From Nitrospira sp. (GTDB lineage: Bacteria; Nitrospirota; Nitrospiria; Nitrospirales; Nitrospiraceae), in assembly GCA_035968315.1 (NCBI GenBank), contig JAVYIN010000005.1, positions 868,001-932,000 of the forward strand: a stretch of DNA of 64,000 nt. Direction: 5' to 3'. The translations under genes and the position numbers were made by a program. The notes under the pieces are model-generated. The model saw only the letters and a program-made list of their open reading frames with translations, was not told where the DNA came from and made no database searches. Positions 1 through 8,860 of the stretch are shown here, one piece after another; position 1 is the stretch's first letter, and the number at the start of each line of letters is the position of its first letter.

Positions 1-797
1 CCCAGCTGCACACCGAGAACACCGGCCAACGCCGCTTCCGGCCTTCCGCTATTCGGACTGGGATGGTTGCCGCCATCCCGCCAGAATATGCGCCACCCGT
101 TTCTCATCGGATCAATTTGTCCTGTGACCAGGCCAGACGCAAAGACCAGCAGCACAGCCGTCAGCCTGGCCGGAACCCAATTCGCAATGTCGTCAAGCCT
201 GGCGGAGGCCCACCCGAAATCGAGATGCCACTCATCCCGATGGCCGACCATCGAATCCAGCGTATTCACCGCTTTATACGCCAGCGCCAGCGGCGCGCCA
301 CCGATGGCCAGGTAGAAGAGCGGCGCGATCACCCCATCGGCGGTGCTCTCCGCCACCGTTTCCACCGCCGCGCGCACCACGCCGGATTCGGACAGCGGCT
401 CGGTGTCACGCCCGACGATCATCGCCACGGCCTGTCGGGCAGCGGGAAGATTGCCCTGCTGCAACGCGTCACGCACCGCCCGCACATGGTCCCATAAATC
501 CCGTCCCGCGAGTGTGGTGGAGGCCAGGACAATAGACACGGCCGTCCCACACCACAGGGATAGATCCGAGGCGGCGTCAATTGCCGCATACCCGACCGCA
601 TAGACAGCTCCGGGTAAACCAACGGCCAGCCCGATCCCGGCCAGACGAAGACCAGCCGGACTCTGGCACATCCCTCTGACATGCGCATCGCACCAGGCAA
701 TGACAGCCCCCATTCCGCGAACGGGATGCGGCAGCCATCGGGGATCACCGACAAGCGTATCAAGGCAGGCTGCCAGCAGGAGTTCGCGTCCCGTCAT
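1..797 (-). CDS. cobD: Adenosylcobinamide-phosphate synthase (CobD/CbiB), partial at window edge
   Basis: This integral membrane protein amidates adenosylcobyric acid with aminopropanol (phosphate) to give adenosylcobinamide (phosphate). The frame is open from an ATG at 797 to the window edge, about 265 codons. The family is usually about 310-320 residues, so the C-terminus is missing. Family blocks are visible at residues 13-30 (DTLVGDPRWLPHPVRGMG), 146-160 (ETVAESTADGVIAPL) and 174-187 (YKAVNTLDSMVGHR). Its ATG overlaps the cobS stop by four bases (ATGA), which indicates translational coupling in the B12 operon. It has no stop codon inside the window. Confidence 0.95.
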   Translation of the reverse strand, partial: MTGRELLLAACLDTLVGDPRWLPHPVRGMGAVIAWCDAHVRGMCQSPAGLRLAGIGLAVGLPGAVYAVGYAAIDAASDLSLWCGTAVSIVLASTTLAGRDLWDHVRAVRDALQQGNLPAARQAVAMIVGRDTEPLSESGVVRAAVETVAESTADGVIAPLFYLAIGGAPLALAYKAVNTLDSMVGHRDEWHLDFGWASARLDDIANWVPARLTAVLLVFASGLVTGQIDPMRNGWRIFWRDGGNHPSPNSGRPEAALAGVLGVQL

Positions 798-1558
798 AGG
801 AACCACAGCAGCAACGGCACGAGGAGCAGAAAGACGATTTCGATAAGTTCATTCGTGGCACCCAGCGTGTCTCCCGTAATGCCGCCGAACCAATGGCGGC
901 AACCGGCCCATACGGCGGCGACCAGCGCCGCCGCGCACAGCAGAACGACGAATGCGCTCTGTACGCCAAACGCCAAGCCCAGCCCGACGGAAAGCACCGC
1001 CGTCGAAATCAGCACTTGGAGGGACGACAGGTGCGTAAGAAATGGGGCAGCCAAGCCTCCCTCCGCCCGTGCGTAGGGTGAGGCCCAGGCCAGGGTCACC
1101 ATCGCCCACCGTCCAACCGCCGGCATACAGAGCAGGGCGGGCAGCCTGAGCGCCTGTGGCAAGGCCATCAGCCCGGCATAGCGCAACAGCAAGGAGAGAT
1201 ACAGTCCCGTGGCACCGACCGCGCCGATGCGCGGATCGCGCATGATCGGCAGCCGCTCCGCCGGCGTCCGGCCGCCGGCCAATCCATCCAGCGTGTCCGC
1301 CAACCCATCCTGATGCAACCCGCGCGTCACCAGCACCAGCAGCATGATCAACAGTGCATTCACTACGGTGGGGGCAAAGAGATGTGTCAGTGCCATGTCA
1401 ACAAGGGCGAGTCCGCCGCCGATGACCATCCCGACGAGAGGATACCAGGCCATCGACGCCGCCAATTCCGAGGCAGTCGGTTCATGATGCGCCCGGCTCA
1501 ACGGAATGGCTGTCAAAAAATGCCACGCAAAGACGAATGGACGGACAACCGCTCCCAT
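794..1558 (-). CDS. cobS: Adenosylcobinamide-GDP ribazoletransferase (cobalamin synthase)
   Basis: CobS joins adenosylcobinamide-GDP to alpha-ribazole (phosphate), the last assembly step of adenosylcobalamin, in the inner membrane. At 254 residues it has normal family length and is strongly hydrophobic. The metal-binding family motif DGLADTLDGLAGG is at residues 84-96. It lies three bases downstream of cobT and overlaps cobD by four bases, between the genes for its two substrate-supplying enzymes. Nothing is unusual about it. Confidence 0.96.
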   Translation of the reverse strand: MGAVVRPFVFAWHFLTAIPLSRAHHEPTASELAASMAWYPLVGMVIGGGLALVDMALTHLFAPTVVNALLIMLLVLVTRGLHQDGLADTLDGLAGGRTPAERLPIMRDPRIGAVGATGLYLSLLLRYAGLMALPQALRLPALLCMPAVGRWAMVTLAWASPYARAEGGLAAPFLTHLSSLQVLISTAVLSVGLGLAFGVQSAFVVLLCAAALVAAVWAGCRHWFGGITGDTLGATNELIEIVFLLLVPLLLWFL

Positions 1559-1561
1559 ATC

Positions 1562-2614
1562 CTAGGCTTTCTCCGCCACCCCGGCTTCATCAAATGTCGC
1601 CATCTCATTGTAGATCTTGATCGCGGCGCACACGAGACTCATGCCCAGACAAGCGCCCGTTCCCTCTCCAAGACGCAGATCCAGGTCCAGGAGCGGCTTG
1701 GCCCCCACATGATCCAAGATGGCTTGATGCCCGCGCTCAACCGAGCGATGCGAGGCGATGAGATACTCCCGGCACCGCGGCTGGAGACCGACCGCGATCA
1801 ATGCCGCAGCTCCGGCAATAAACCCATCCAAGACCACCGGCACTCGAGCCGCAGCCGCGCCGAGAATCAAACCGGCCAGCCCCCCGATTTCCAGCCCGCC
1901 CACTTTGGCCAAGACGTCGAGCGCGTCGGTTCGATCGGGACGGTGCAGATCCAGCGCGTGCTGGATCACGGTCACCTTCCGCGCATGTCCCGCCTCGTCG
2001 ATGCCGGCTCCTCGCCCGGTCACCTCCGCCACAGGCCGCCCGGTCATCACCGCCGTAATCGCGGCGCTCGGCGTCGTATTCCCGATCCCCATATCACCGG
2101 TGCCGATGAGACCGACCCCTTCCCTAGCGGCCTGCGTGGCGAGTTCCACGCCGACCAAGACAGACTGCTCCGCTTGCGCACGAGTCATGGCCGGTTCGGC
2201 CAGCAAGTTGCGCGTCCCCCTCATCACTTTCTTCGCGATCAGTCCCGGCACCGACCCAAAATCATGATCGACGCCGATATCCACCACGCGGACATCCACA
2301 CCGGCATGCCGAGCCAGCACATTCACCCCCGCCCCGCCGCGCAAAAAATTCAACACCATCTGCGGGGTCACTTCACGAGGATAGGCGCTGACGCCCTCTT
2401 TGGTCACCCCATGATCCGCCGCAAACGTGAACACGGCGCCGCGCGGGACTGATGGTTTTAGCTCGCCCGTGATCATCACATAGCGCGCCGCCATTTCCTC
2501 AAGCCGCCCCAGACTTCCCAACGGCTTGGTTAACCGATCCAGCCGCGCTTGCGCCTTCACCAGCAAATTCGGGTCAAGCGGCTGAATGCGACCGCACACT
2601 TCCTGTAATGACAT
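1562..2614 (-). CDS. cobT: Nicotinate-nucleotide--dimethylbenzimidazole phosphoribosyltransferase
   Basis: CobT transfers phosphoribose from nicotinate mononucleotide to 5,6-dimethylbenzimidazole, giving alpha-ribazole phosphate for the lower ligand of B12. The protein is 350 residues, normal for the family. It contains the loop [16 protein letters not shown] and near the C-terminus the LRLGEGTGA motif, whose glutamate falls at residue 317, the number of the catalytic glutamate in the Salmonella enzyme. It sits directly between cobU and cobS. BluB, encoded 1.1 kb upstream, would supply its base. Confidence 0.97.
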   Translation of the reverse strand: MSLQEVCGRIQPLDPNLLVKAQARLDRLTKPLGSLGRLEEMAARYVMITGELKPSVPRGAVFTFAADHGVTKEGVSAYPREVTPQMVLNFLRGGAGVNVLARHAGVDVRVVDIGVDHDFGSVPGLIAKKVMRGTRNLLAEPAMTRAQAEQSVLVGVELATQAAREGVGLIGTGDMGIGNTTPSAAITAVMTGRPVAEVTGRGAGIDEAGHARKVTVIQHALDLHRPDRTDALDVLAKVGGLEIGGLAGLILGAAAARVPVVLDGFIAGAAALIAVGLQPRCREYLIASHRSVERGHQAILDHVGAKPLLDLDLRLGEGTGACLGMSLVCAAIKIYNEMATFDEAGVAEKA

Positions 2615-2629
2615 GGCCGGCTCCTTAGT

Positions 2630-3190
2630 TCACTTCATGCGCAGCGGGATCCCGCTGACGACCAGATACACTTCGTCCGCTGCGGCCGCAATCTGCTGAT
2701 TCACCCGCCCGGCCACATCACGAAACGCACGCGCCGATGGCTCCGCCGGCACCAGCCCCAGGCCTAACTCGTTACTGACAATCACCACTCTAGCCGAGGT
2801 CTTTCGGATCGCCTTGAGGAGTGCCGTGACACGCTTCGTGATGGCTGGCTCCGATACTCCCGAGCCGGTCAGATTGCTGAGCCACAGGGTCACGCAATCC
2901 AGGAGGATCGTCCGGTAGCGAGCACCCTCCTGCGAAAACCAGGACGCCAGTTCACGCGGCACTTCCGCCGTTTCCCAATCGGACGATCGCGTGGCTTGAT
3001 GCCGGGCAATGCGCGCAGCCATCTCATCATCAAGCCCTTGCCCCGTCGCCACAAACGCTTTCGGCGTTTGCTCTCCAGCGAGGGTGAGAGCCACGTCGCT
3101 TTTCCCTGAGGCCGCCCCGCCCAGGACGAAGATGATCTGCGCGGGCACCTTCGCCAGCGTTGCTCGTTTACTTGGTTTTGCCTGCGCCAT
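2630..3190 (-). CDS. cobU: Adenosylcobinamide kinase / adenosylcobinamide-phosphate guanylyltransferase
   Basis: This bifunctional enzyme phosphorylates adenosylcobinamide and then guanylylates it. The P-loop GGAASGKS is at residues 24-31, and the RIARHQ motif carries the likely guanylylated histidine (His64). I chose the ATG at 3190, giving 186 residues. The frame stays open to 3259, but the extra N-terminal residues lie inside the preceding adenosyltransferase gene and look non-homologous. The start at 3190 overlaps the 3' end of that gene by 23 bases. The product goes to CobS. Confidence 0.95.
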   Translation of the reverse strand: MAQAKPSKRATLAKVPAQIIFVLGGAASGKSDVALTLAGEQTPKAFVATGQGLDDEMAARIARHQATRSSDWETAEVPRELASWFSQEGARYRTILLDCVTLWLSNLTGSGVSEPAITKRVTALLKAIRKTSARVVIVSNELGLGLVPAEPSARAFRDVAGRVNQQIAAAADEVYLVVSGIPLRMK

Positions 3191-3764
3191 CCCGCTCCCA
3201 GAGAAATTCCGGTTCGCCCTGTGTTTTCGCCACCCACCGAGCCAACACGAACAAGGCATCGCTCAGCCGATTCACAAATTTGATGATGGTTGAGTCAACC
3301 GGCTCGACCTTCCCCAGCGCGACACAGAGCCGCTCCGCACGGCGGCACACGGTCCTGGCTTGATGGAGAAAGCCGGACACCTTTCCGCCTCCTGGCAGGA
3401 TAAACTCCTTGAGCGGCGCCAGATCTTTCTGGCACCGATCGATCAGCTTTTCCAATCTCGTGACATCCGCCGCCGTTACCTGCGGCATATTCTTGAACGT
3501 CTGCCCCGGCGCCGTCGCCAGCAGGCTGCCGACGTCGAACAGTTTGTTCTGCACCCAGCGCAATTCCTCTTCCAGAATCGCCGCCGCCGAATACTCATCG
3601 AGCACCTCGGCATTCATCACCCGCACCACCCCGACCGACGCATTGAGCTCATCGATCGTCCCATAGGCTTCGACCCGCAGGCTGTCTTTCCAGACCTGCT
3701 GCCCGCCGGCCAATCTGGTTTTTCCCGCGTCACCCGTTCTGGTATAGACCTTGGTAATGCGCAT
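3168..3764 (-). CDS. pduO: Cob(I)alamin adenosyltransferase, PduO type
   Basis: This enzyme adenosylates the cobalt of corrinoids using ATP. The N-terminal ATP-binding motif YTRTGDAGKTRL and a C-terminal RRAERLCVAL helix identify the PduO family, which is unrelated in fold to the BtuR/CobO enzyme encoded at 4833-5432. I chose the ATG at 3764 (198 residues) because a GGGGAGG ribosome site precedes it and because the family begins at MRITKVYTRTG. That ATG overlaps the bluB stop (TGATG). Having two adenosyltransferase families in one cluster is notable. Confidence 0.94.
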   Translation of the reverse strand: MRITKVYTRTGDAGKTRLAGGQQVWKDSLRVEAYGTIDELNASVGVVRVMNAEVLDEYSAAAILEEELRWVQNKLFDVGSLLATAPGQTFKNMPQVTAADVTRLEKLIDRCQKDLAPLKEFILPGGGKVSGFLHQARTVCRRAERLCVALGKVEPVDSTIIKFVNRLSDALFVLARWVAKTQGEPEFLWERDGAGKTK

Positions 3765-4447
3765 CACTGCCTCCCCTCGTGTCCGGCTGCGACATTGCCC
3801 CACGATTCATAGTGAATGAGGGATTCCACCGGAAGCCGTTCCCGCCATCCGGCTGTTTCCAAATCCGGTTTGGCGGCAAAATCCGATACGTACCCGAGAC
3901 AGAGATAGGCCAGCACTTTGACCGGCTTGGGCACGCCGAGCACCCGCTTCAACGCGCCGTGATCCAGAATGCTGACCCATCCGACGCCGATCCCCTCGGC
4001 GCGCGCGGCCAGCCAGAGATTTTGAATGGCGCAGCAGGTGCTATACAAATCCGTATTGCGCACGGTCGAACGGCCCAGCACGTGAGGGCCTCCCCGCTGC
4101 CGGCTGCAGGTCACCCCGATATTGATCGGCGCTTCTTCGATTCCCTCCAGCTTCAAACTTCTGTAGAGCGCGGCACGCTCCCCCTCATAACAGGCCGCTG
4201 CCTTCTCATTAGCCTGCCGGAATAACTCTTTCACCGCGCCCTTGGTCGTGCGATCGCGCACCACCACAAAATCCCAGGGCTGCATGAATCCTACCGACCC
4301 GGCATGGTGGGCTGCGGTCAACACACGCGTCAAGACCTGGTCTGGAATCGGCGCCGGCAGAAAATTCCGGCGGACATCGCGCCGTTCGAAGATTGCCCGA
4401 TACACAGCCTCCCGCTCCACGTCTGAAAATTGCCTATCGTCAGACAT
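3764..4447 (-). CDS. bluB: 5,6-dimethylbenzimidazole synthase BluB
   Basis: BluB is a flavin-destructase of the nitroreductase fold that converts reduced FMN and O2 into 5,6-dimethylbenzimidazole, the lower ligand base of B12. The 227-residue protein has the family start YRAIFERRDVRRNF (an FMN phosphate-binding Arg cluster) and the later WLAARAEGIGVGWVSIL segment. Its placement beside cobT, cobU and cobS supports this role over a generic nitroreductase. It implies that the organism makes true cobalamin by the oxygen-dependent route. Confidence 0.95.
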   Translation of the reverse strand: MSDDRQFSDVEREAVYRAIFERRDVRRNFLPAPIPDQVLTRVLTAAHHAGSVGFMQPWDFVVVRDRTTKGAVKELFRQANEKAAACYEGERAALYRSLKLEGIEEAPINIGVTCSRQRGGPHVLGRSTVRNTDLYSTCCAIQNLWLAARAEGIGVGWVSILDHGALKRVLGVPKPVKVLAYLCLGYVSDFAAKPDLETAGWRERLPVESLIHYESWGNVAAGHEGRQ

Positions 4448-4461
4448 TGCCGGCCTTGCTC

Positions 4462-4677
4462 CTATCTTGTTCGCTCGTGATGCGGCACGGATTGCGGACC
4501 CAACTCACCGGTTGCGATCTTCTCCAAACAACCGGGACAGAGACAATCCTTATACCGCTCGGCAATCCAGTCCATGTGGGACTCCGTGATCCCGATCTTC
4601 CCGCACCAGCATTGATACCCTCCGCACGAAAACGATTGGCCACAGTGCTCACACGTCTTGGTTACAGGACCTCGCAT
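4462..4677 (-). CDS. Small Cys-rich protein of the CWC type in the B12 operon
   Basis: This 71-residue protein has CEHCGQSFSC, CWC and CLCPGC cysteine groups, which suggest a zinc- or iron-binding knuckle. The spacing and the CWC triplet match the family known as cysteine-rich CWC proteins, whose function is unknown to me. I chose the ATG at 4677, which is preceded by GGGGAGT. A GTG four codons earlier overlaps that ribosome site. It lies 14 bases upstream of bluB, so a supporting role in corrinoid or metal handling is possible but is only inferred from position. Confidence 0.8.
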   Translation of the reverse strand: MRGPVTKTCEHCGQSFSCGGYQCWCGKIGITESHMDWIAERYKDCLCPGCLEKIATGELGPQSVPHHERTR

Positions 4678-4708
4678 CGTACTCCCCACCTCACGCTTCA
4701 GAACTCCT

Positions 4709-4831
4709 CAGGGTGTTCAAAAAGGCCGTCCAGCGAGGCCGCAGCAAGCGAAGAGGCGAGGCGTACTCCGTTTGTATGTTGAGCCTCTGAGCGACGCGAG
4801 AACAAAGCTGGCGGGCTTTTTCAACACCCTG
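4709..4831. repeat. Palindromic intergenic repeat, copy A
   Basis: This 123-base element is bounded by long inverted ends. CAGGGTGTT with an A-run and GGCC at the left answers a GGGC-T-run-CAACACCCTG at the right, about 25 bases with few mismatches. Its centre shares AGGCCGCAG, GGCGTA, TTGAG and GACGAGAAC-like blocks with the element at 59761-59884. It fills the whole gap between the BtuR gene and the Cys-rich protein gene, starting one base after the BtuR stop. It may act as a transcription or mRNA-stability structure. Mobility is an inference only. Confidence 0.8.
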
Positions 4832-4832
4832 A

Positions 4833-5432
4833 TCAAAATTCCACCCCCGGCTGCGCCTTAATCCCTTTGCGAAAGGGATGTTTGACCTGCTTCATCTCCG
4901 TCACCAGATCGGCCTCCTCGATCAAGGCTTCCTTGGCGCCGCGACCGGTCATCACCACATGCTGCATGGGAGGGCGAGTGCGCAGAACCGGAAGCACCTC
5001 GCCGAGTGACACATAGTCATGATGCAGCGCGATATTGAACTCATCGAGGATCACCATCGCATAGGAGGGATCGCGAAGAAACTCGCATACCTTCGCCCAG
5101 GCCTGTTGGGCATGCTGCGTGTCACGTTCACGATTCTGCGTTTCCCAGGTATACCCCTCGCCCATCCGCAGAAATGTTACCCGATCCCCGAACGACTTCA
5201 GCATCCGCTCTTCCGCCGTATCGATGGCGCCCTTGATAAACTGCACCACCGCCACCTTCTGGCCGTGCCCGATACAGCGCAGCGCCATCCCCAGCGCGGC
5301 CGTCGTCTTGCCCTTGCCGGCCCCGGTGTAGACGATCAAGAGCCCCTTCTCCTCTTGTGCCGCCTCGATGCGGCGGTCCACCGACGCCTTCAGCCGTTCC
5401 ATCCTCGCTTTATGCTCATCCTGCTCCGTCAT
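4833..5432 (-). CDS. cobO: Corrinoid adenosyltransferase, BtuR/CobO type
   Basis: This enzyme transfers the adenosyl group of ATP to cobalt in cob(I)yrinic acid a,c-diamide or salvaged corrinoids. The 199-residue protein has the P-loop TGAGKGKTTAALGMALR near residue 37 and the ILDEFNIALHHDYV block, both typical of BtuR/CobO/CobA. Its ATG overlaps the stop of cobB by four bases, so the two are probably co-translated. A second, unrelated adenosyltransferase (PduO type) lies about 1 kb downstream. Confidence 0.95.
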   Translation of the reverse strand: MTEQDEHKARMERLKASVDRRIEAAQEEKGLLIVYTGAGKGKTTAALGMALRCIGHGQKVAVVQFIKGAIDTAEERMLKSFGDRVTFLRMGEGYTWETQNRERDTQHAQQAWAKVCEFLRDPSYAMVILDEFNIALHHDYVSLGEVLPVLRTRPPMQHVVMTGRGAKEALIEEADLVTEMKQVKHPFRKGIKAQPGVEF

Positions 5433-6829
5433 CGCACTCCTTCCTGTTGCACCGATGCCCGGACCTTCATTCGACGAGCAGAGGCCACCAACGAAGCCGC
5501 AACCTGGGGCTGGCTGGAAAAATGAAGGTGCGTATAGAGCGCCACCACATTGTCGAGAGCCAGCCCATCCGGCCCCCTCGACTCCCCCCGCGCATCGGTG
5601 AGCCCACAGGCATAGGTCAATGGCCCTTTCGGAACCAGTGTGGAATAGTGAAATTCATGGCCGCGCGCCGTCACACCGGCCGCACCGAGAATGCATGGCT
5701 GTGCCAGTTCCACCGTCCGGTATCCCAGCGTCATCCCCGCCTTCCGCATGACGGCTTCGGCCGGAAACAGCCCGACCATCTCATGGGAGACGCCAGCAAA
5801 GTCACGAATCGCCTGCGTCAGATACATCATGCCGCCGCATTCCGCATAGATCGTCCCTCCCTGCCCGGCAAATGCGCTGATGGCCGTTCGCATGGCGGTA
5901 TTCCCAGCCAGCGCCGGTCCGTGTAGTTCCGGATAGCCGCCGCCCAAATACAGCATCGCCACATCATCCGGTAGAGACTGATCCCTGATTGGAGAAAACG
6001 GAACCAGCTCCGCGCCCTCCGCTTCCAGCAGTTCAAGATTTTCGGGATAGTAAAAACAAAAGGCCTGATCCTGCGCGATACCGATGCGAACCGAACGCGG
6101 CCGGGTCTCCGTCACATACGGAGATGGCCCCCTCAAGGCTCCGCACGAGCCGGCCAGGGATTCGACTTGATCCAGGTCAATCGTGTCAGCCGCGGCCTTC
6201 GCCAGCCGGTCATACAGCGCTCCGGTCCCCTGCTCCATGGCCATGACCAGTCCAAGATGGCGGTCGCCGATCGTCACGGCGGCATCAGGACGCAGATACC
6301 CGACCACCGCCACATCCGTCTCGTGTTCCACGGCTTCCTTGAGGAGCTTGTAGTGGCCCTCGCTGCCGACCCGATTAAACAGCACTCCCGCTATCCGCAA
6401 GGCCGGATCGAACCGCGCATAGCCCGACACCATTGCCGCAGCGGACCGCGCCATGGCGCTGCCGTCGATGACGAGCAGCACCGGCGCATCCAACTGCTTC
6501 GCCAATTCCGCTGTGCTGCCGATCTCATTCACCGGGGAACTGCTATCGAACAATCCCATCATCCCTTCGATGATCGAGATGTCCGCATCCGCCGCGGCCC
6601 GCGCAACAATCGCTCGATTGAGGTCCGCCCCCAGCATCCAGCCGTCCACATTGCGCGACGCACGTCCGGCCGCCGCCGTGTGATGGCCCGGATCGATGAA
6701 GTCCGGTCCTGCCTTGAACGGCTGCACCCGGCGGCCCCGCTGTCGCAGGGCTGCCAGGATCGCCAACGTCACCGTCGTCTTCCCGACATTGCTCGCGGTG
6801 CCGGCAATGACCAGCCTCGGACTAGTCAT
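5429..6829 (-). CDS. cobB: Cobyrinate a,c-diamide synthase (CobB/CbiA)
   Basis: This enzyme uses glutamine and ATP to amidate the a and c carboxylates of the corrin ring. The 466-residue protein has an N-terminal dethiobiotin-synthetase-like ATPase domain, with GTASNVGKTTVTLAI at 10-24. It also has a C-terminal class I glutamine amidotransferase domain, with YLGGGYPELHG at 294-304 and the nucleophile in YAECGGMMYL (Cys331). It begins eight bases after btuB. The family length is normal. Confidence 0.96.
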   Translation of the reverse strand: MTSPRLVIAGTASNVGKTTVTLAILAALRQRGRRVQPFKAGPDFIDPGHHTAAAGRASRNVDGWMLGADLNRAIVARAAADADISIIEGMMGLFDSSSPVNEIGSTAELAKQLDAPVLLVIDGSAMARSAAAMVSGYARFDPALRIAGVLFNRVGSEGHYKLLKEAVEHETDVAVVGYLRPDAAVTIGDRHLGLVMAMEQGTGALYDRLAKAAADTIDLDQVESLAGSCGALRGPSPYVTETRPRSVRIGIAQDQAFCFYYPENLELLEAEGAELVPFSPIRDQSLPDDVAMLYLGGGYPELHGPALAGNTAMRTAISAFAGQGGTIYAECGGMMYLTQAIRDFAGVSHEMVGLFPAEAVMRKAGMTLGYRTVELAQPCILGAAGVTARGHEFHYSTLVPKGPLTYACGLTDARGESRGPDGLALDNVVALYTHLHFSSQPQVAASLVASARRMKVRASVQQEGVR

Positions 6830-6837
6830 ACCATGCC

Positions 6838-8820
6838 CTATTTTGCATCGTAATTTACTCGCACGCCCGCAAAGATCGACCGAATCGGCGTCCCGTAAAA
6901 CCGAACCTCTTCGTACTTCTCGTTGAAGATATTATCGGCCCGCAGATAGGTCTGCACACGGCGCGTCACATCGTAGGTCGCGGAGAGATTCCAGACATCG
7001 AAGGCCTTCATGGTTTGCCGATTATTGACATCATCAAACCGTGACCCCACATACCGGCCTTCTAAATTCACCCGAACCGGTTCGATCGGCTGGCAACTGA
7101 CGATCAGGCTCCACTGATCCACCGGCATGCGAGGGGCCCGATTGCCGGGATACTCCTGAAGGTTTCTGGTCATCGTATTCGTATATTGCGCCTGAATATC
7201 CAAGCTCTTGATCCAGGAAGCATCTCTGACCACCGCGTATTTGACGCTCGCTTCCCATCCCTTCGTGCTCACGAGACCGATATTCTCCGCACAATAGCCG
7301 CCAGCCCCACAGACCGTCGAGGTCGAAACCGCGGCAATCATGTCGCGGAAGCGATTCCAAAAGTATCCCCCACTGAACGTCAGGCGCTTATCCAATAGAT
7401 ACTGGTCTATGCCGACATCCATGCTTTGGCTTCGTTCCGGCTTGAGGTTCGGATTGCCGAAATTGGGATAAAATAACTGATTGATCGTCGGCGCACGAAA
7501 ACCGGTGGCGTAACTCCCCCGCACCTTGGTGTCGGTCTCTGGATGAAGATAGCCGGCCGTCGTCCGATAGGTGGTGGAACTGCCATACACATTATAGTCG
7601 TCGTAGCGGATGCCGCCGGTGGCAAACACACGTTCCCACAGATTCAGTTGCGCTTGAGCAAATCCGGCATGACTGGACACGTTTTTTGTCGGAAAATCAT
7701 AATTATTCGTAAGCAGGTTTAGATTCTCCCCCTGCTGCTGGCGGAATTGATATCCCGCGCTGAGGAGCAGAGGCTTCCCAATCTGGACATTGTGCTGCCA
7801 CTCAGCGCGATTGGCCACGGTGTTAATCTGCGATCGATAGAGATACGGCGAATTTACCACTCCAGTTTGCAAATTGCGCTGGGTGGTTCCTGAAAAGGAC
7901 TCCGAGTCCTCCGTTTGGCGGGACAGCGTTATGGCCTGATTCCACCAGTCCGTGATCGGCTGAACATAGGTGGCGCTGTAGACAAATTGCTGGCTGTCGG
8001 TAAATGCGCCCAGTGTGTCGAACCCCGGAGAAGACCCATTGTCAAAATTGACCTTGCCTTGCAACAGCCGAAACGTGACATCAAGCCGGCCTTCATGAGG
8101 CAGCGCCACACCGAGCCTCGCCGACGTCTGCCAGTTATGAAAACCATCTCGTTCCGATGCGCCCCGTCGATAATTCACCGCCGAGAACCCGGCATAATCC
8201 CACCGCGACAGCGCCAGACTGTAATCCACAATCCCCGTCTTGCCGGACACTTGTCCGCCTTCCCGGATGGATGCAAATGACCCGTATTCGATAAATGCAC
8301 TTGCCGATGGCGCCCCACTGCCTCGTTTCGTCGTAATATTAATCACTCCGCCCATCGCATCCGCTCCCCACAACATGCTCTGCGCGCCGCGAAGGATTTC
8401 AATACGCTCGATGTTGTCGGTCGTCAGATTTGCAAAATTGAAGCTGCCCAGCGTTGCACTATTCATGATCGCGCCGTCGATAAGCACCAACACCTGATCG
8501 GCGTTACTGCCGCGAATCCGGACGCTCGTGCTCGTTCCTGGGCCGCCGTTTGAAAACACCGTCAACCCCTGGCTCAAGCGAAGAGCCTCCGCCACCGTCT
8601 TGATTTGCCGCCGCTTGAGATCGTCTTCGGTAAGCACTTCAACCGCACTCGTCACCTGCGCCACCGGAACAGGCGTCTTCGTGGCGCTCACGACGACCTC
8701 CGGCGTTTCAATGATATCGGCCGGATCGGCCATCGCGATCTCTTGCGCCAATACGACAGGAGCAGGAAGGAACCAGACCAGAACGCAGACAGACAACGCC
8801 CAGCGAACAAACCATGCCAT
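6838..8820 (-). CDS. btuB: TonB-dependent outer-membrane cobalamin receptor
   Basis: The 660-residue protein has a signal peptide ending near VVLAQE, a plug domain containing VLIDGAIMNSATLGSFNF and RGAQSMLWGADAMGGVINI, and a long beta-barrel with a C-terminal aromatic-rich strand. These are features of vitamin B12 receptors. I chose the ATG at 8820 because AAGGGAGA lies just upstream and the signal peptide begins there. The frame is open further upstream, but only through the riboswitch. Regulation by the riboswitch at 8861-9080 and the position next to btuD support B12 as the substrate. Confidence 0.93.
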   Translation of the reverse strand: MAWFVRWALSVCVLVWFLPAPVVLAQEIAMADPADIIETPEVVVSATKTPVPVAQVTSAVEVLTEDDLKRRQIKTVAEALRLSQGLTVFSNGGPGTSTSVRIRGSNADQVLVLIDGAIMNSATLGSFNFANLTTDNIERIEILRGAQSMLWGADAMGGVINITTKRGSGAPSASAFIEYGSFASIREGGQVSGKTGIVDYSLALSRWDYAGFSAVNYRRGASERDGFHNWQTSARLGVALPHEGRLDVTFRLLQGKVNFDNGSSPGFDTLGAFTDSQQFVYSATYVQPITDWWNQAITLSRQTEDSESFSGTTQRNLQTGVVNSPYLYRSQINTVANRAEWQHNVQIGKPLLLSAGYQFRQQQGENLNLLTNNYDFPTKNVSSHAGFAQAQLNLWERVFATGGIRYDDYNVYGSSTTYRTTAGYLHPETDTKVRGSYATGFRAPTINQLFYPNFGNPNLKPERSQSMDVGIDQYLLDKRLTFSGGYFWNRFRDMIAAVSTSTVCGAGGYCAENIGLVSTKGWEASVKYAVVRDASWIKSLDIQAQYTNTMTRNLQEYPGNRAPRMPVDQWSLIVSCQPIEPVRVNLEGRYVGSRFDDVNNRQTMKAFDVWNLSATYDVTRRVQTYLRADNIFNEKYEEVRFYGTPIRSIFAGVRVNYDAK

Positions 8821-8829
8821 GACACATCT

Positions 8830-8846
8830 CCCTTGTGCTCGAAGGG
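8830..8846 (-). promoter_or_regulatory. Hairpin that can hide the btuB ribosome-binding site
   Basis: CCCTT pairs with the AAGGG of the btuB ribosome site across a seven-base loop, between the riboswitch and the ATG. No T-run follows. This fits a translational rather than a transcriptional output for this riboswitch. Confidence 0.5.
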
Positions 8847-8860
8847 TTGAGTTGAATCGA

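Noticed and set aside
1313-2452. A 379-codon plus-strand frame opposite cobS and cobT
   Set aside because: It is antisense to two clear enzymes and has a His/Arg/Gln-rich composition typical of a shadow frame.
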